From NCBI GenBank assembly GCA_031385325.1, contig JANNBJ010000113.1, positions 1 through 41,022 on the forward strand: a DNA stretch of 41,022 nt, in the 5' to 3' direction. Of this stretch, positions 1 through 8,763 are shown piece after piece. The notes below the pieces were generated by a model. The model ran no database searches, had not been told where the DNA came from, and saw only the letters and a list, made by a program, of their open reading frames with translations. Made by a program: the position numbers and the translations under genes. This DNA is from SYFY01 sp031385325 (GTDB taxonomy: Bacteria; Pseudomonadota; Gammaproteobacteria; Pseudomonadales; Azotimanducaceae). Position 1 is the stretch's first letter. Every line of letters begins with the position of its first letter.

Positions 1-1
1 G

Positions 2-289
2 GAACGGCGTGAGGAGTCGATCGAGGAGATGACCGATGTGGATGAGCAGTGGAATCTGGATACCCCGGTTGAAACCGCGGAACTCGAGGCCGCCATTGAA
101 TCGCTGCCGAGCGGGGCGCGGGATGTGCTCGTGCTGAGTGGCATCTACGGTTACGACCATGCCGAAACGGCAAAGATGCTGGGCAACGCGGTCGGTACCT
201 GCAAAGCACAGCTGCATCGGGCTCGCGCCTTGATGCGAGAACGAATTGAACATGGCCCGAAGCAGGGCACCAGTGGAGGTGTGCGATGA
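2..289 (+). CDS. ECF RNA polymerase sigma factor, C-terminal part (5' end outside window)
   Basis: The reading frame is open to the window edge, so this is the C-terminal part of a longer gene; the internal ATG at 29 is not a believable start. The segment after it matches sigma-70 region 4: a helix around LPSGARDVLVLSGIYG, then a helix-turn-helix (YDHAETAKMLGNAVGTCKAQLHRAR) that contacts the -35 element. The SLP-x-xxR-xVLVL beginning is typical of extracytoplasmic-function sigma factors. It overlaps the next gene by ATGA at 286-289, as expected for a sigma/anti-sigma pair. Region 2 cannot be seen, so the ECF subgroup is unknown. Confidence 0.85.
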   Translation, partial: ERREESIEEMTDVDEQWNLDTPVETAELEAAIESLPSGARDVLVLSGIYGYDHAETAKMLGNAVGTCKAQLHRARALMRERIEHGPKQGTSGGVR

Positions 290-843
290 GTGATCCCAAC
301 GAACCAGTAAAGGTGGTGACGAATCTTCGTGACCTACAACAGGACGTCGCACCGGAACGTGATCTGTGGACGTCAATCGAAAGCGCGATCAAGGAGGATG
401 TGTTACGCCGATCAAGAACCTCTCAGCGGCGGGATCGATGGCTTGTGCCTTTTGGGATCGCTGCTGCAGTGAGCTTTCTGGCCATTGGTCTGTGGATTGG
501 CCGTGCATCCAATGACGTCGCACCAATGATTGCCGATCAACCGATGGAGGGCGCGGTGCTTCCCGCGGTACTGGAGGTGGATGCTGATTATTCAGCACTG
601 CGTGCAAGGCTTGAGAGACGGGCCATCGCCGGGCTCGCCAATCTATCGGATGAAGAACGAATCAAAGTGGCCGCCAGTCTTGCGACTATCCAGCAGGCGG
701 TCAATGAACTTGAAAGTGCTTTGGGCAAGGACCCGAGCAACGCCTTGTTGCAGGTGTTGTTGGTGCAGTCCTGTCAGGAAGAAATGCGTGTCCTGGCCAC
801 GCTTGAAAGAGCGGCCGATCCAGTTGAGGAGATTTCACTGTGA
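286..843 (+). CDS. Putative membrane-bound anti-sigma factor
   Basis: The protein has 185 residues: a short cytoplasmic N-terminus with an RDLW motif near residue 26 (common in anti-sigma proteins partnered with ECF factors), one membrane helix at about 53-70 (WLVPFGIAAAVSFLAIGLWI), and a periplasmic helical C-terminal domain. There is no HxxxCxxC zinc motif, so it is not a classical ZAS-type anti-sigma factor. The assignment rests on topology, the RDLW motif and the 4-nt overlaps with a sigma factor upstream and a DUF4097 protein downstream. That three-gene order suggests it holds the sigma factor at the membrane until an envelope signal arrives. Confidence 0.65.
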   Translation: MSDPNEPVKVVTNLRDLQQDVAPERDLWTSIESAIKEDVLRRSRTSQRRDRWLVPFGIAAAVSFLAIGLWIGRASNDVAPMIADQPMEGAVLPAVLEVDADYSALRARLERRAIAGLANLSDEERIKVAASLATIQQAVNELESALGKDPSNALLQVLLVQSCQEEMRVLATLERAADPVEEISL

Positions 844-1730
844 AGATCATGAACAAGTTGATGACCGTGATTCTTACGACGCTGCCGATGGTGGTTAGCG
901 CGGGTGGCCAAGACGAGCTAAAGCGGGTACCGGCGGATCCTGAAGGTCAGGTTCGGATCACCAATACCAGCGGTGGTATAAGAGTGATTGGCTGGGATCG
1001 AGCGGAAGTCGAGGTGAAAGCCGAGCTCGGTGGAGGCGTGAAGCGGCTCGATGTCATCGCCGAGAATGGTGATGTCAGAGTCGAAGTGGTATTGCCTTCT
1101 TTCAGTATTCGAAACGGTTCAGCGGATCTCGTTGTGCGTGTGCCCCAGCACAGTCAACTTGAAGTCACCGGGGTGAGTGCAGAAATCAAGGTCACACAGG
1201 TCAGTGGCCGCACCAGGCTCAAATCGGTGAGTGGTGATGTGGTGGCGTCGATCTCGAGCACCGAAGTAGAGATGCAGAGTGTCAGCGGTGATGTTGCCTT
1301 GAACGGTGGCGGTGCGAGTGGTAACGCCCAGATCAAGTCAGTGAGCGGCGATGTATCGATCAAGGCCTTTGCTGGCTCGCTGGATGCTGCGTCGGTGAGC
1401 GGTGATGTGGTCGTCAACATGGAACATCTGCGAGATCTGCATCTGCGCTCGACCTCGGGTGATGTCGTCGTCAGCGGTTCACTGGATGCAGGTGCCCGGA
1501 TTGAAGCGGAAAGTGTCAGTGGCGATGTGAAGCTCGAGCTGCCGGCGAAAGGCGGATTCGTTTCGGACATTGAAACGTTCAGTGGTGATATCGGCGGCTG
1601 CTTCTCGAAGCAGGTTACACGTGCCAGCGAACACGGCCCTGGGAAACGCCTGGTTGTCACCGAAGGCAAAGGTGATGCCCGTATTCGTGTGAAGTCGTTT
1701 TCGGGTGATATCGTATTCTGTGATGAGTGA
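840..1730 (+). CDS. DUF4097-type beta-strand repeat protein, secreted
   Basis: The GTG start at 840 overlaps the upstream stop (GTGA); an ATG at 849 is an alternative. A signal peptide (about residues 1-21, ending VVSAGG) is followed by a series of roughly 20-residue strand-turn repeats. Eight carry S-G-D-(V/I), mostly VSGDV, typical of DUF4097/DUF4098 beta-solenoid proteins. Two cysteines lie in the last repeats (SGDIGGCF and SGDIVFCDE). It is co-transcribed with the sigma/anti-sigma pair, so it may be an envelope sensor or an adhesin-like product of that regulon. No enzymatic motif is visible. Confidence 0.8.
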   Translation: MKIMNKLMTVILTTLPMVVSAGGQDELKRVPADPEGQVRITNTSGGIRVIGWDRAEVEVKAELGGGVKRLDVIAENGDVRVEVVLPSFSIRNGSADLVVRVPQHSQLEVTGVSAEIKVTQVSGRTRLKSVSGDVVASISSTEVEMQSVSGDVALNGGGASGNAQIKSVSGDVSIKAFAGSLDAASVSGDVVVNMEHLRDLHLRSTSGDVVVSGSLDAGARIEAESVSGDVKLELPAKGGFVSDIETFSGDIGGCFSKQVTRASEHGPGKRLVVTEGKGDARIRVKSFSGDIVFCDE

Positions 1731-1817
1731 TGCGGTGTTTCTGCCTGACGATTACACATCGTCGCCCGGCAACAACTCTTCGAGCGCATACAGGGCTCTC
1801 GATCTTGAGGCGCGGCG

Positions 1818-2207
1818 CTAAACCCGGTCCCCGATAGAGCTATCCACAAAAATGTTACGGCGGCGGAACGGCGGCGGTGAACTCAGCAACAGGTGTAGGC
1901 GAAGACTGATTAGTGAGGACGCGAACCAAGGCTGATCGAGGCCCCCGACTCGGGCCGTCCAGGCAGGGGGAGTGACCTGGCGAATCGAGGCAGCCTGTTC
2001 GATCATTGCAGCAATGTAGGCCGCTTCAAAGTCGGGAAGCTCAGAACTTGGTGGGTTTTGTAGCGCTGGATAGAAATCCTGCGGGCGCAAACCAGTCAGC
2101 AGGTCATTCAATTGGGCCAGCAAGTGACTTCGCCCCTCAGGGTTCCGAGCCAACTCTACACACAGGTTCTGAAACGCCTGTTCCGCTGTGGGCGGCGCGG
2201 TTCTCAC
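1818..2207 (-). CDS. Conserved hypothetical protein, partner of the CoA-transferase gene
   Basis: A 129-residue soluble protein whose ATG overlaps the end of the upstream CoA-transferase gene by 4 nt, so the two are translationally coupled. The N-terminal half is helical (AEQAFQNLCVELARNPEG). The C-terminal half carries a proline/arginine-rich stretch ending PPPFRRRNIFVDSSIGDRV. There is no signal peptide or membrane helix. I do not recognise the function; the RRRNIFVDSSIGDRV ending looks conserved and may be a binding surface. The coupling suggests a role alongside the CoA-transferase. Confidence 0.6.
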   Translation of the reverse strand: MRTAPPTAEQAFQNLCVELARNPEGRSHLLAQLNDLLTGLRPQDFYPALQNPPSSELPDFEAAYIAAMIEQAASIRQVTPPAWTARVGGLDQPWFASSLISLRLHLLLSSPPPFRRRNIFVDSSIGDRV

Positions 2208-4666
2208 CCCACCGCTCCATTGCTCATCACCTCGACAATCGCCTCATCCTTCATACCTAACACCTCCTGCAGCACTTCGAACGAGTGTTCACCCAGGCAG
2301 GGCGCGGGAGTGATCGGCCCGTTGTCGTAGCCGCTGATCTGGTATTGATGCCCTTCGTAGGCCACTTCACCCATCTCCGGATGCTGCAGGCGCCGGAAGA
2401 AATTACGATGTGCAAGTTGAGGATCGTGCATGTGATCACTGGAGCGTTGCACCATGCCGGCGGGCACGCCTGCGGCTTGCAGCAGATCCATCAGTTCGCG
2501 TGGCGGGTACCGAACGGTGAAGGCTGAGAGTTCTCGATCGATCAGAACATGTGCAGCACGTCGACTTGCCAGTGTGTCCAGTGCGGGAGACATCGCCCAT
2601 GCGGGAGAACCGAGTACTGCGCGAAGTGCGCGCCATTGCTGATCCGTTTCCACGGCGATGGCGCACCATTCGTCTTGACCCATGCAGGGATAGACATCGT
2701 GTGGCGAGGCATCAGGTGATGCATTGCCGGCGCGACGAGGACTGACACCAGTCCGCTGGACGTTCAGCAGTTCAGGTGCGAGGAAATGCAGTGATGATTC
2801 CATTTGTGCCTGGTCGATGAACTGGCCTTCGCCGGTTCGTCTCCGGTGATCCAGCGCTGCCATCAGGGCAGTCGCCAGAAAACGTGGTGCGATGGTGTCG
2901 GTGTAGGCGTTGAACGGGCCTGCCGGGGGGCGATCATCCCAGCCTGTGACTTCATAAAAACCGCTGATCCCGGCCGCGTGATAGCCGTATCCACTCAGTT
3001 TGGCGGCCGGGCCAGTCTGGCCTAACAGACAGGTACTGGCGACGATGATGCCCGGGTTCAACTTGCGCGCGACTTCATAACCCAGACCCAGTGTGTCCAT
3101 GGTGCCCGCAGTGAAGGAATCCAGACAGACGTCAGCCCACTGCAGTAGTCGTTTGGCGATGGCGATTCCGTCCGGATGTTTGAGGTTCAATTGCAATGAA
3201 CGCTTGGAGGTATTGAACGCGCCGAAGAACTGGCAGCGGTTGACACCGGGAATGTCGTCCTTGAAGGGTCCGACCATCCTCAGCCGATCGATGGGATTCT
3301 CACTTTCGATGTGCACCACCAGTGCGCCGTGATCGGCGAATGTCTTGGCGGTGATGGGGCCGACTCCGATCCAGGAAAAGTCGGCGAACTTGATGCCTGC
3401 AAAGGGCAGTGTTGAAGCCGCTTCGGCGCTGGTGTTCGCGGATTTGACAGGTGTTGCCACAGGGCGGTGCCTTGCAGCTGCCGGTGCGGACCTGACTTCC
3501 CGAAGCAATTCTGCAGTGTGTTCACCAACATTCGGGGTTGGCAGCGGCCACTCCACAGGCTTTCCTGATAGGCGCACAAAGGCGCCTGCCGTTCGAAGTT
3601 CGGTGCCGTTTGGCAGTTGGAGGGATTGCCAGAAATCGCGGATCGAGAGTTGTTCGAATGCCATGACATCCGCGGTGGTGTTCACCGGCGCGATCGTCAT
3701 TCGTCGAGCCAACCCGCCTTTGAACAACTCGTCCTTGGTCTTGGACCGTGTAAATTCAATGATGCGTTCACGCAATACCAGTACCGGATAAACAAGTTCA
3801 CCGCCCGTGAGCATACGGGCTTCATAGGTGGGCCAGTCTTCTGCATCAGCCCAAGCCTGGGTGATGACACCACTGTCGATCATCCATGGAATCATTTCGA
3901 CGATGGTGGCGGTGGTGGCGATCAACACCACTTCGCCGTCCGCGCAGGGATAAACCAATGGTGTCACCAGCGTACTCAACTGCAGGACCGTGCCATTGCG
4001 TTCGATGTTACGACCCTGGATGTCGTGTGCGGTCATCGCGTTCAGGCCGGTCCAGAACACCGCGGTCTGCACGGAGACATCGACGAACTGTGCTTCGCCA
4101 CTGTGGAGACGGCGATGGTGAGCAACCAGCGCCGCAAGTGCGGCTTCGGCTGCGGCATGGAGCCAGGTTTGCGGAACGGTGATGCGGACAGGTCGGCGGT
4201 CCGGTTCTCCATTCAGGGCAACCGCACCACCCATGGCTGACAGTGTCAGATCGGTTGCCAGGTGATGGGCGTAAGGTCCGTCCTGACCGAAGGGTGTGAT
4301 GGCGACATACACGAGGTCCGGCCGAACGGCGCGTAAGGCAGTGAAGCCCAAGCCCGCGGCGTCCATCGCACCGGGTTCGGCGTTTTCGAACACAAAATCC
4401 GCAGTGGCTACCAGTGCCAGAAAGTCGGTGCGGCCGGCTGCGGTCGTCAGGTCCAGTTCGATGCTGCGCTTGCCACGATTGTAGGCATGGAAGTGCAGGC
4501 TCTGCAGACCTGTTGGTTGTGTCGTATCCAGCGGCGTGTCCTGCCGCGAAGCACTGCCACCGGGTGGCTCGACCTTGATCACATCGGCGCCCAGGCCTGC
4601 GAGCATGAAACTTGCGAGCTCTGCTCGACCGTCGGTCAGATCCAGAACGCGGTAAGGACTCAACAT
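2204..4666 (-). CDS. CaiB/BaiF family (class III) CoA-transferase, two fused domains
   Basis: 820 residues, twice the usual length of about 400, with two tandem class III CoA-transferase domains (about 1-395 and 420-820) joined by an Ala/Thr linker. Both show the family layout: VLDLT...GLGADVIKVEPP, a YNRGKRSIELDL-type strand (second copy NTSKRSLQLNL), GQ(D/T)GP, and GE(A/G)QF(V/I)D. Family members move CoA between acyl-CoA and a carboxylate, through a covalent Asp intermediate, or racemise acyl-CoAs. Domain 1 keeps the Asp in ATDLTLSAMGG (D139). At the aligned position domain 2 reads SGYGYHAAGISG, with Gly561 in place of Asp, so domain 2 may be non-catalytic. The substrate is unknown; fatty acid, terpenoid or steroid breakdown is possible. 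Confidence 0.9.
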   Translation of the reverse strand: MLSPYRVLDLTDGRAELASFMLAGLGADVIKVEPPGGSASRQDTPLDTTQPTGLQSLHFHAYNRGKRSIELDLTTAAGRTDFLALVATADFVFENAEPGAMDAAGLGFTALRAVRPDLVYVAITPFGQDGPYAHHLATDLTLSAMGGAVALNGEPDRRPVRITVPQTWLHAAAEAALAALVAHHRRLHSGEAQFVDVSVQTAVFWTGLNAMTAHDIQGRNIERNGTVLQLSTLVTPLVYPCADGEVVLIATTATIVEMIPWMIDSGVITQAWADAEDWPTYEARMLTGGELVYPVLVLRERIIEFTRSKTKDELFKGGLARRMTIAPVNTTADVMAFEQLSIRDFWQSLQLPNGTELRTAGAFVRLSGKPVEWPLPTPNVGEHTAELLREVRSAPAAARHRPVATPVKSANTSAEAASTLPFAGIKFADFSWIGVGPITAKTFADHGALVVHIESENPIDRLRMVGPFKDDIPGVNRCQFFGAFNTSKRSLQLNLKHPDGIAIAKRLLQWADVCLDSFTAGTMDTLGLGYEVARKLNPGIIVASTCLLGQTGPAAKLSGYGYHAAGISGFYEVTGWDDRPPAGPFNAYTDTIAPRFLATALMAALDHRRRTGEGQFIDQAQMESSLHFLAPELLNVQRTGVSPRRAGNASPDASPHDVYPCMGQDEWCAIAVETDQQWRALRAVLGSPAWAMSPALDTLASRRAAHVLIDRELSAFTVRYPPRELMDLLQAAGVPAGMVQRSSDHMHDPQLAHRNFFRRLQHPEMGEVAYEGHQYQISGYDNGPITPAPCLGEHSFEVLQEVLGMKDEAIVEVMSNGAVG

Positions 4667-4772
4667 CAGTGCACTGCCTTCAAAAAAATGGTTCGGGTGG
4701 AATAGGTTCGCTCAGGAGAGAAACAATAGCCGGATGCGGTGTCGCTGGCGACCGGAGTAACAAAATTGCTCG

Positions 4773-5915
4773 TCATTGTTGTTTTGACATCGACAGCATG
4801 AAGCTGCTTTCCGCAACCACCTGACCATTGATGTGCACCGCGACCTTGTGACAACCAGCGTAGTAGCGGCGGGTGGTAATTTCGCGCATCGAGTGTGTCT
4901 TGGCGAGTTCTTTGGTCTCCCCTGCTGGCAACTGCAACACCCACCCCTTGAACACTTTCGGGCTGGTGCCGCCATCACCTTTGACATGGTGGATGGCATA
5001 ATCGATAGCAAGACTCTGGTCGCGTTTGCTGATGGATTGCAGGTTCAGTGACAGCTGCACCTGCCCACCGAGGTGCACGCTTGCCGGTGCCAGTTCCAGC
5101 GTCGCCTCCCCGACAAAGATGGTGCCCAGTCCCCAGGCCTTGAGCACCCTCGCATCACCCGCTTTGATCAAGGTGCGACTGGCATGTTTGAGCAACGAAC
5201 GACGTTCAGCAGAAGCCTGCGGCAGGTGAAGCTTCAGCCACTGTGCAATCACCTTGGGGTGGTCCTTGGCAATGTCATTGAGATGATTCGCGACACTTCG
5301 CCGCACGTAAGGACTGGGGTCATCCTGCAGAGCCTGCAGCAGTGGCAGCGTTGGGCTGGGATCCTTGATCAACGCCTTCAGTTGTTGCCCCCATGGCAGA
5401 CGTGGACGGCTGCCTTCGCTGACAAGACGTCGAACGTGCGCGCTGTCGTCCGCTATCCAATGTGCAAGCGTTGTGAAACTCAACTCCGGGTGATGTTCGA
5501 TGAAGGGTCGAATCGCAAATTCTGCGGTAAAACGTTGGGTCAGTGCGTGCAGCGTCTGTAGCGCGCGCACCGGGTGTGGTAAACCACACCGCGCGATGTA
5601 CTCACCCACCGGCCAGAGAATCCAGCCGCGCAGACCCTCGGTGAGCCCGTGCAGCTGGGCCATGGATTCACCCGATTCAGGTGGTGCGAGGGCGGCTTCC
5701 AGAATACTCGAGGATCGGTGGAAGTCGGTTGGCAAGGTGGCTTGCAGCGCCTGACAGATGTGCAGCGCGCGGGCTTTCATTTCCAGCGAGTCCAGACCTT
5801 CGCTCGCCAAATTGGTAAAGTGTTTGCCATCAAACTCGGGAGCGACTTGCTGCAAACGTTCGGCCGCCTGTTTGACCAGAGCAGTGTTGATGAGGCTCTT
5901 GAATGCTTCTGCCAT
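4773..5915 (-). CDS. AlkC-like DNA alkylation repair glycosylase with C-terminal Ig-like domain
   Basis: 380 residues. Positions about 1-270 form HEAT-like helical repeats typical of the AlkC/AlkD superfamily, which excises alkylated bases such as 3-methyladenine without base flipping. Recognisable stretches are AIRPFIEHHPEL, HWIADDSAHVRRLVSEGSRPRLPWG and LQDDPSPYVRRSVANHLNDIAKDHP. Residues about 275-380 are beta-rich (ELAPASVHLGGQVQLSLNL through HKVAVHINGQVVAESSF) and look like the Ig-like domain found on longer AlkC proteins. It starts 3 nt from the end of the upstream pgm gene on the same strand, so it probably shares its transcript. AlkC rather than AlkD is inferred from the Ig-like extension and the RPRLPWG motif. 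Confidence 0.82.
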   Translation of the reverse strand: MAEAFKSLINTALVKQAAERLQQVAPEFDGKHFTNLASEGLDSLEMKARALHICQALQATLPTDFHRSSSILEAALAPPESGESMAQLHGLTEGLRGWILWPVGEYIARCGLPHPVRALQTLHALTQRFTAEFAIRPFIEHHPELSFTTLAHWIADDSAHVRRLVSEGSRPRLPWGQQLKALIKDPSPTLPLLQALQDDPSPYVRRSVANHLNDIAKDHPKVIAQWLKLHLPQASAERRSLLKHASRTLIKAGDARVLKAWGLGTIFVGEATLELAPASVHLGGQVQLSLNLQSISKRDQSLAIDYAIHHVKGDGGTSPKVFKGWVLQLPAGETKELAKTHSMREITTRRYYAGCHKVAVHINGQVVAESSFMLSMSKQQ

Positions 5916-5918
5916 GGT

Positions 5919-7550
5919 TCAGCGCAGCGCTGCGGTGACGATCAACCGGGCTTCTTCAACGATTTTCCGCAGGTGGTCTTCGCTTACGAAACTCTCGGCG
6001 TAGATCTTGTAGATGTCCTCCGTGCCGGAGGGCCGTGCCGCAAACCAGCCGTGGTCGGTGGTGACCTTCAGCCCGCCGATACTGGCCCCATTGCCAGGCG
6101 CGTTGGTCAGCCGTGCGGTGATCCCGTCACCGGCCAGTGTTGTGGCGGCGACCTTGTCAGCGGTGAGTTGTTTGAACCCGCGTTTTTGTTCTGCTGTGGC
6201 AGGCGCGTCGATCCGGATATAGTGCGGCGTGCCGTGTTGTGCTGTCAGAGCGAGATAGTGCTGGCCCGGGTCCTTGCCGGTAACTGCGGTCATCTCGGCG
6301 GCGAGCAGGCCGAGGATGATGCCGTCCTTGTCGGTAGTCCATACGGATCCGTTGCGACGAAGGAAACTCGCGCCAGCACTTTCTTCGCCACCAAAACACA
6401 AACTGCCGTCGGCAAGCCCGGGTGCGAACCACTTGAAGCCCACAGGCACTTCAACAAGGGTGCGGCCAGCGCTGGCCACCACGCGGTCGATCATGCTGCT
6501 CGACACGAGTGTCTTGCCAACTGCGGCATGGGTCCACTGCGGCCTGTGCGCGAGCAGATACGCAATCGCCACCGCGAGAAAGTGATTGGGATTCATGAGG
6601 CCGACCGAAGGCGTGACAATGCCGTGCCGGTCGACGTCGGCGTCATTGCCCCAGGCGATGTCGAAACGATCCTTGAGCACGACCAGGCCGGCCATGGCCC
6701 ACGGGCTTGAGCAGTCCATGCGGATCTTGCCATCGTGGTCCAAAGTCATGAAGCCAAAGGTGGGATCGACACGTGGATTCACCACCGTGATGTCCAGCCC
6801 GTAACGTGATGCGATGCGGCTCCAATAGGCCACGGCTGCGCCACCCATGGGGTCGACACCAATCTTCAATCCGGAATTGCGGATCGCTTCCATATCGATG
6901 ACCGCGCCCAGGTCCTCGATGTAGTTCACCGCGAAATCTCGTTGCGACACGCAGGCTGCGTTGATCGCCTGCGAATACGGCAGGCGCCGCACACCGGCAT
7001 TGCCGTTGGCTAACAGGTCATTGGCACGATTTTCGATCCAGTTCGTGACCTCGGTGTCGGCTGGGCCGCCGTTCGGCGGGTTGTATTTGAAGCCACCGTC
7101 CTGGGGCGGATTATGTGAAGGCGTGATGATCAATCCATCAGCACGCGCGACGGATGGGTCGTCGTTGTGCGCGAGGATCGCATGGGAAATGACGGGGGTT
7201 GGTGTAAAGCCGTTGTCCGACTGCAGCACCGTGGTCACGCCATGCGCGGCCAGCACTTCAATGGCGCTGCGCTGCGCCGGGTCGGAGAGGGCATGTGTGT
7301 CCTTGCCGATGAACACAGGGCCGGTGATGCCCTGTTGCGCGCGGTATTCGCACACCGCCTGGGTAATCGCCAGGATGTGCGCCTCGTTGAAACTCTTGTT
7401 AAACGCACTGCCACGGTGCCCGCTGGTGCCAAAGGCCACGCGCTGGGCGGTAATGGTCACATCGGGTAGGTCAGTGTATGCAGTCAACAGTGCGTTGACA
7501 TCCATCAACATGTCCGAGGGGACCGGTTTGCCGGCGAGTACGTGAGGCAT
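5919..7550 (-). CDS. pgm: Phosphoglucomutase (alpha-D-glucose-1-phosphate specific)
   Basis: Interconverts glucose 1-phosphate and glucose 6-phosphate, linking glycolysis with glycogen and nucleotide-sugar synthesis. The length (543 aa) matches the bacterial Pgm family. All landmark motifs are present: FGTSGHRG near the N-terminus, the phosphoserine loop ITPSHNPPQDGGFKYN, the Mg-binding loop GNDADVDRHG, the sugar-binding GGEESAGASF loop, and the phosphate-binding ARPSGTEDIYKIY near the C-terminus. ATG start at 7550. The AlkC-like gene follows after 3 nt. A divergent membrane-protein gene lies upstream across about 150 nt, which must hold the promoter. Confidence 0.97.
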   Translation of the reverse strand: MPHVLAGKPVPSDMLMDVNALLTAYTDLPDVTITAQRVAFGTSGHRGSAFNKSFNEAHILAITQAVCEYRAQQGITGPVFIGKDTHALSDPAQRSAIEVLAAHGVTTVLQSDNGFTPTPVISHAILAHNDDPSVARADGLIITPSHNPPQDGGFKYNPPNGGPADTEVTNWIENRANDLLANGNAGVRRLPYSQAINAACVSQRDFAVNYIEDLGAVIDMEAIRNSGLKIGVDPMGGAAVAYWSRIASRYGLDITVVNPRVDPTFGFMTLDHDGKIRMDCSSPWAMAGLVVLKDRFDIAWGNDADVDRHGIVTPSVGLMNPNHFLAVAIAYLLAHRPQWTHAAVGKTLVSSSMIDRVVASAGRTLVEVPVGFKWFAPGLADGSLCFGGEESAGASFLRRNGSVWTTDKDGIILGLLAAEMTAVTGKDPGQHYLALTAQHGTPHYIRIDAPATAEQKRGFKQLTADKVAATTLAGDGITARLTNAPGNGASIGGLKVTTDHGWFAARPSGTEDIYKIYAESFVSEDHLRKIVEEARLIVTAALR

Positions 7551-7704
7551 TTAGAACTCTGGGAACAAAACCCGATGGTAATTCAAGCGGTCGTTCGTAT
7601 CCGCAGGTTTGGCGCAGAAATTGTCGCGAGAGGCCGAATCAGGAATTGTGTTGAAAGGCGGGCTACTCTGTCTGAACCCTTCACCCAGAGAGGATGGACT
7701 TGTT

Positions 7705-8496
7705 TTGACCAGTCTGTGGCTACAGCTACTTGTCGGCATCGTCGTGCCAGCACTGCTGATCGCCTTCGTTCCGCGTCGCTGGTTGCTGCGAACCATGGTG
7801 TGCTGGCTGGTTTCACCGCTCATCCTTTATGTGGTTCTCGTGTTTGTCGAAGTCGTGCTTCGCAAGGCTTGCGAGAGTTCGATCGGGCAGTCGTTCTATG
7901 GATTGATGCTGGTTACGCCGGTGCTGGTGATTCCCTGGCTCTTGATGTGTCTGGCGGGTTTTGGGCTTGGGCTAGGGATCAGACGATTCACCGCGCCAGC
8001 CCTTGATCGGCCAGCGTTGAAGTCACCTGTCGCGCTGCACGCGAACCCGACCCCTGCGCAGCCTGACAAGCTCTGGCGTGCCGTGCATGTGGGCTTTGCC
8101 AATGATGGCCTGGAGATCGGCAATCTGGGTGTCTGGATCCAGACGTGGCGGGCGACAACACAATCACCTGTCGAGTTGCCGCATCCCCAACATCCTACTC
8201 AGCTGCACCTGTTCAATTGTTATGAAATTGCCGAAGAGCGGCACGTTGTGCGCTTTGCTGCAGCCGAAGTTTCCAACGGAGTCTGGGCGTTTTATGTTCC
8301 CGTCTATCCCTCGCTCGCTGAACAGTTGCGTGGTCGCCCGGTTCGATCAGGGGCTGCATGGCGCACTGCGCTTCTGCTGTTGGTGGGTGGGCTTGTCGTG
8401 ATAGCCATCGTCTCGTATGTCAGGGTCACGTATGAAGGGATAGGCATGCCCGCTGTTCAGAGATTGCAACAGGTTCCACCACTGAAACTGCCGTGA
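7705..8496 (+). CDS. Membrane protein of unknown function (four predicted helices)
   Basis: I chose the TTG start at 7705 because AGGA at 7691-7694 lies 10 nt upstream and the first membrane helix begins right after it. An upstream in-frame TTG at 7609 would add a non-hydrophobic leader. Three N-terminal helices (SLWLQLLVGIVVPALLIAF; the TMVCWLVSPLILYVVL stretch; LMLVTPVLVIPWLLMCL) are followed by a soluble domain of about 130 residues (LHVGF-like strand, WIQTWRATTQ, HLFNCYEIAEERHVVRFAAAE) and a last helix near the C-terminus (TALLLLVGGLVVIAIVSY). No known family is recognised. It is divergent from pgm and convergent with the dioxygenase gene. Confidence 0.6.
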   Translation: MTSLWLQLLVGIVVPALLIAFVPRRWLLRTMVCWLVSPLILYVVLVFVEVVLRKACESSIGQSFYGLMLVTPVLVIPWLLMCLAGFGLGLGIRRFTAPALDRPALKSPVALHANPTPAQPDKLWRAVHVGFANDGLEIGNLGVWIQTWRATTQSPVELPHPQHPTQLHLFNCYEIAEERHVVRFAAAEVSNGVWAFYVPVYPSLAEQLRGRPVRSGAAWRTALLLLVGGLVVIAIVSYVRVTYEGIGMPAVQRLQQVPPLKLP

Positions 8497-8763
8497 CCTG
8501 TCATGCATGGTGGGGCTGTTGAACCCCATTGATGTTTGATAAGGCAAGCGTTCATTCACTCGGATTCAAGCGCCTCGGTAAACGCGCCTCCAGTGAAAAG
8601 CGGGGTTGCGGCCAAGCCTGCGCCGCGGAAGTTCAAAGACGAATTCATTGTGATCCGCTTGTCACGCCCCACGCCAACAATCATCACCAGTCGCGCCAGG
8701 GTTCCGTTTCATCATGCGATCAGTCCAGGCGGCGAGATCGTAGCGATCGAGTGATCGAATCAC

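Noticed and set aside
1154..1849. Long minus-strand open frame opposite the DUF4097 gene
   Set aside because: It is the mirror of the repeated SGDV codons, rich in Ser/Pro/Thr and without a ribosome-binding site or protein-like pattern.
5649..6710. 353-codon plus-strand open frame opposite the AlkC-like and pgm genes
   Set aside because: It is antisense to two well supported genes and its translation has no recognisable domain.
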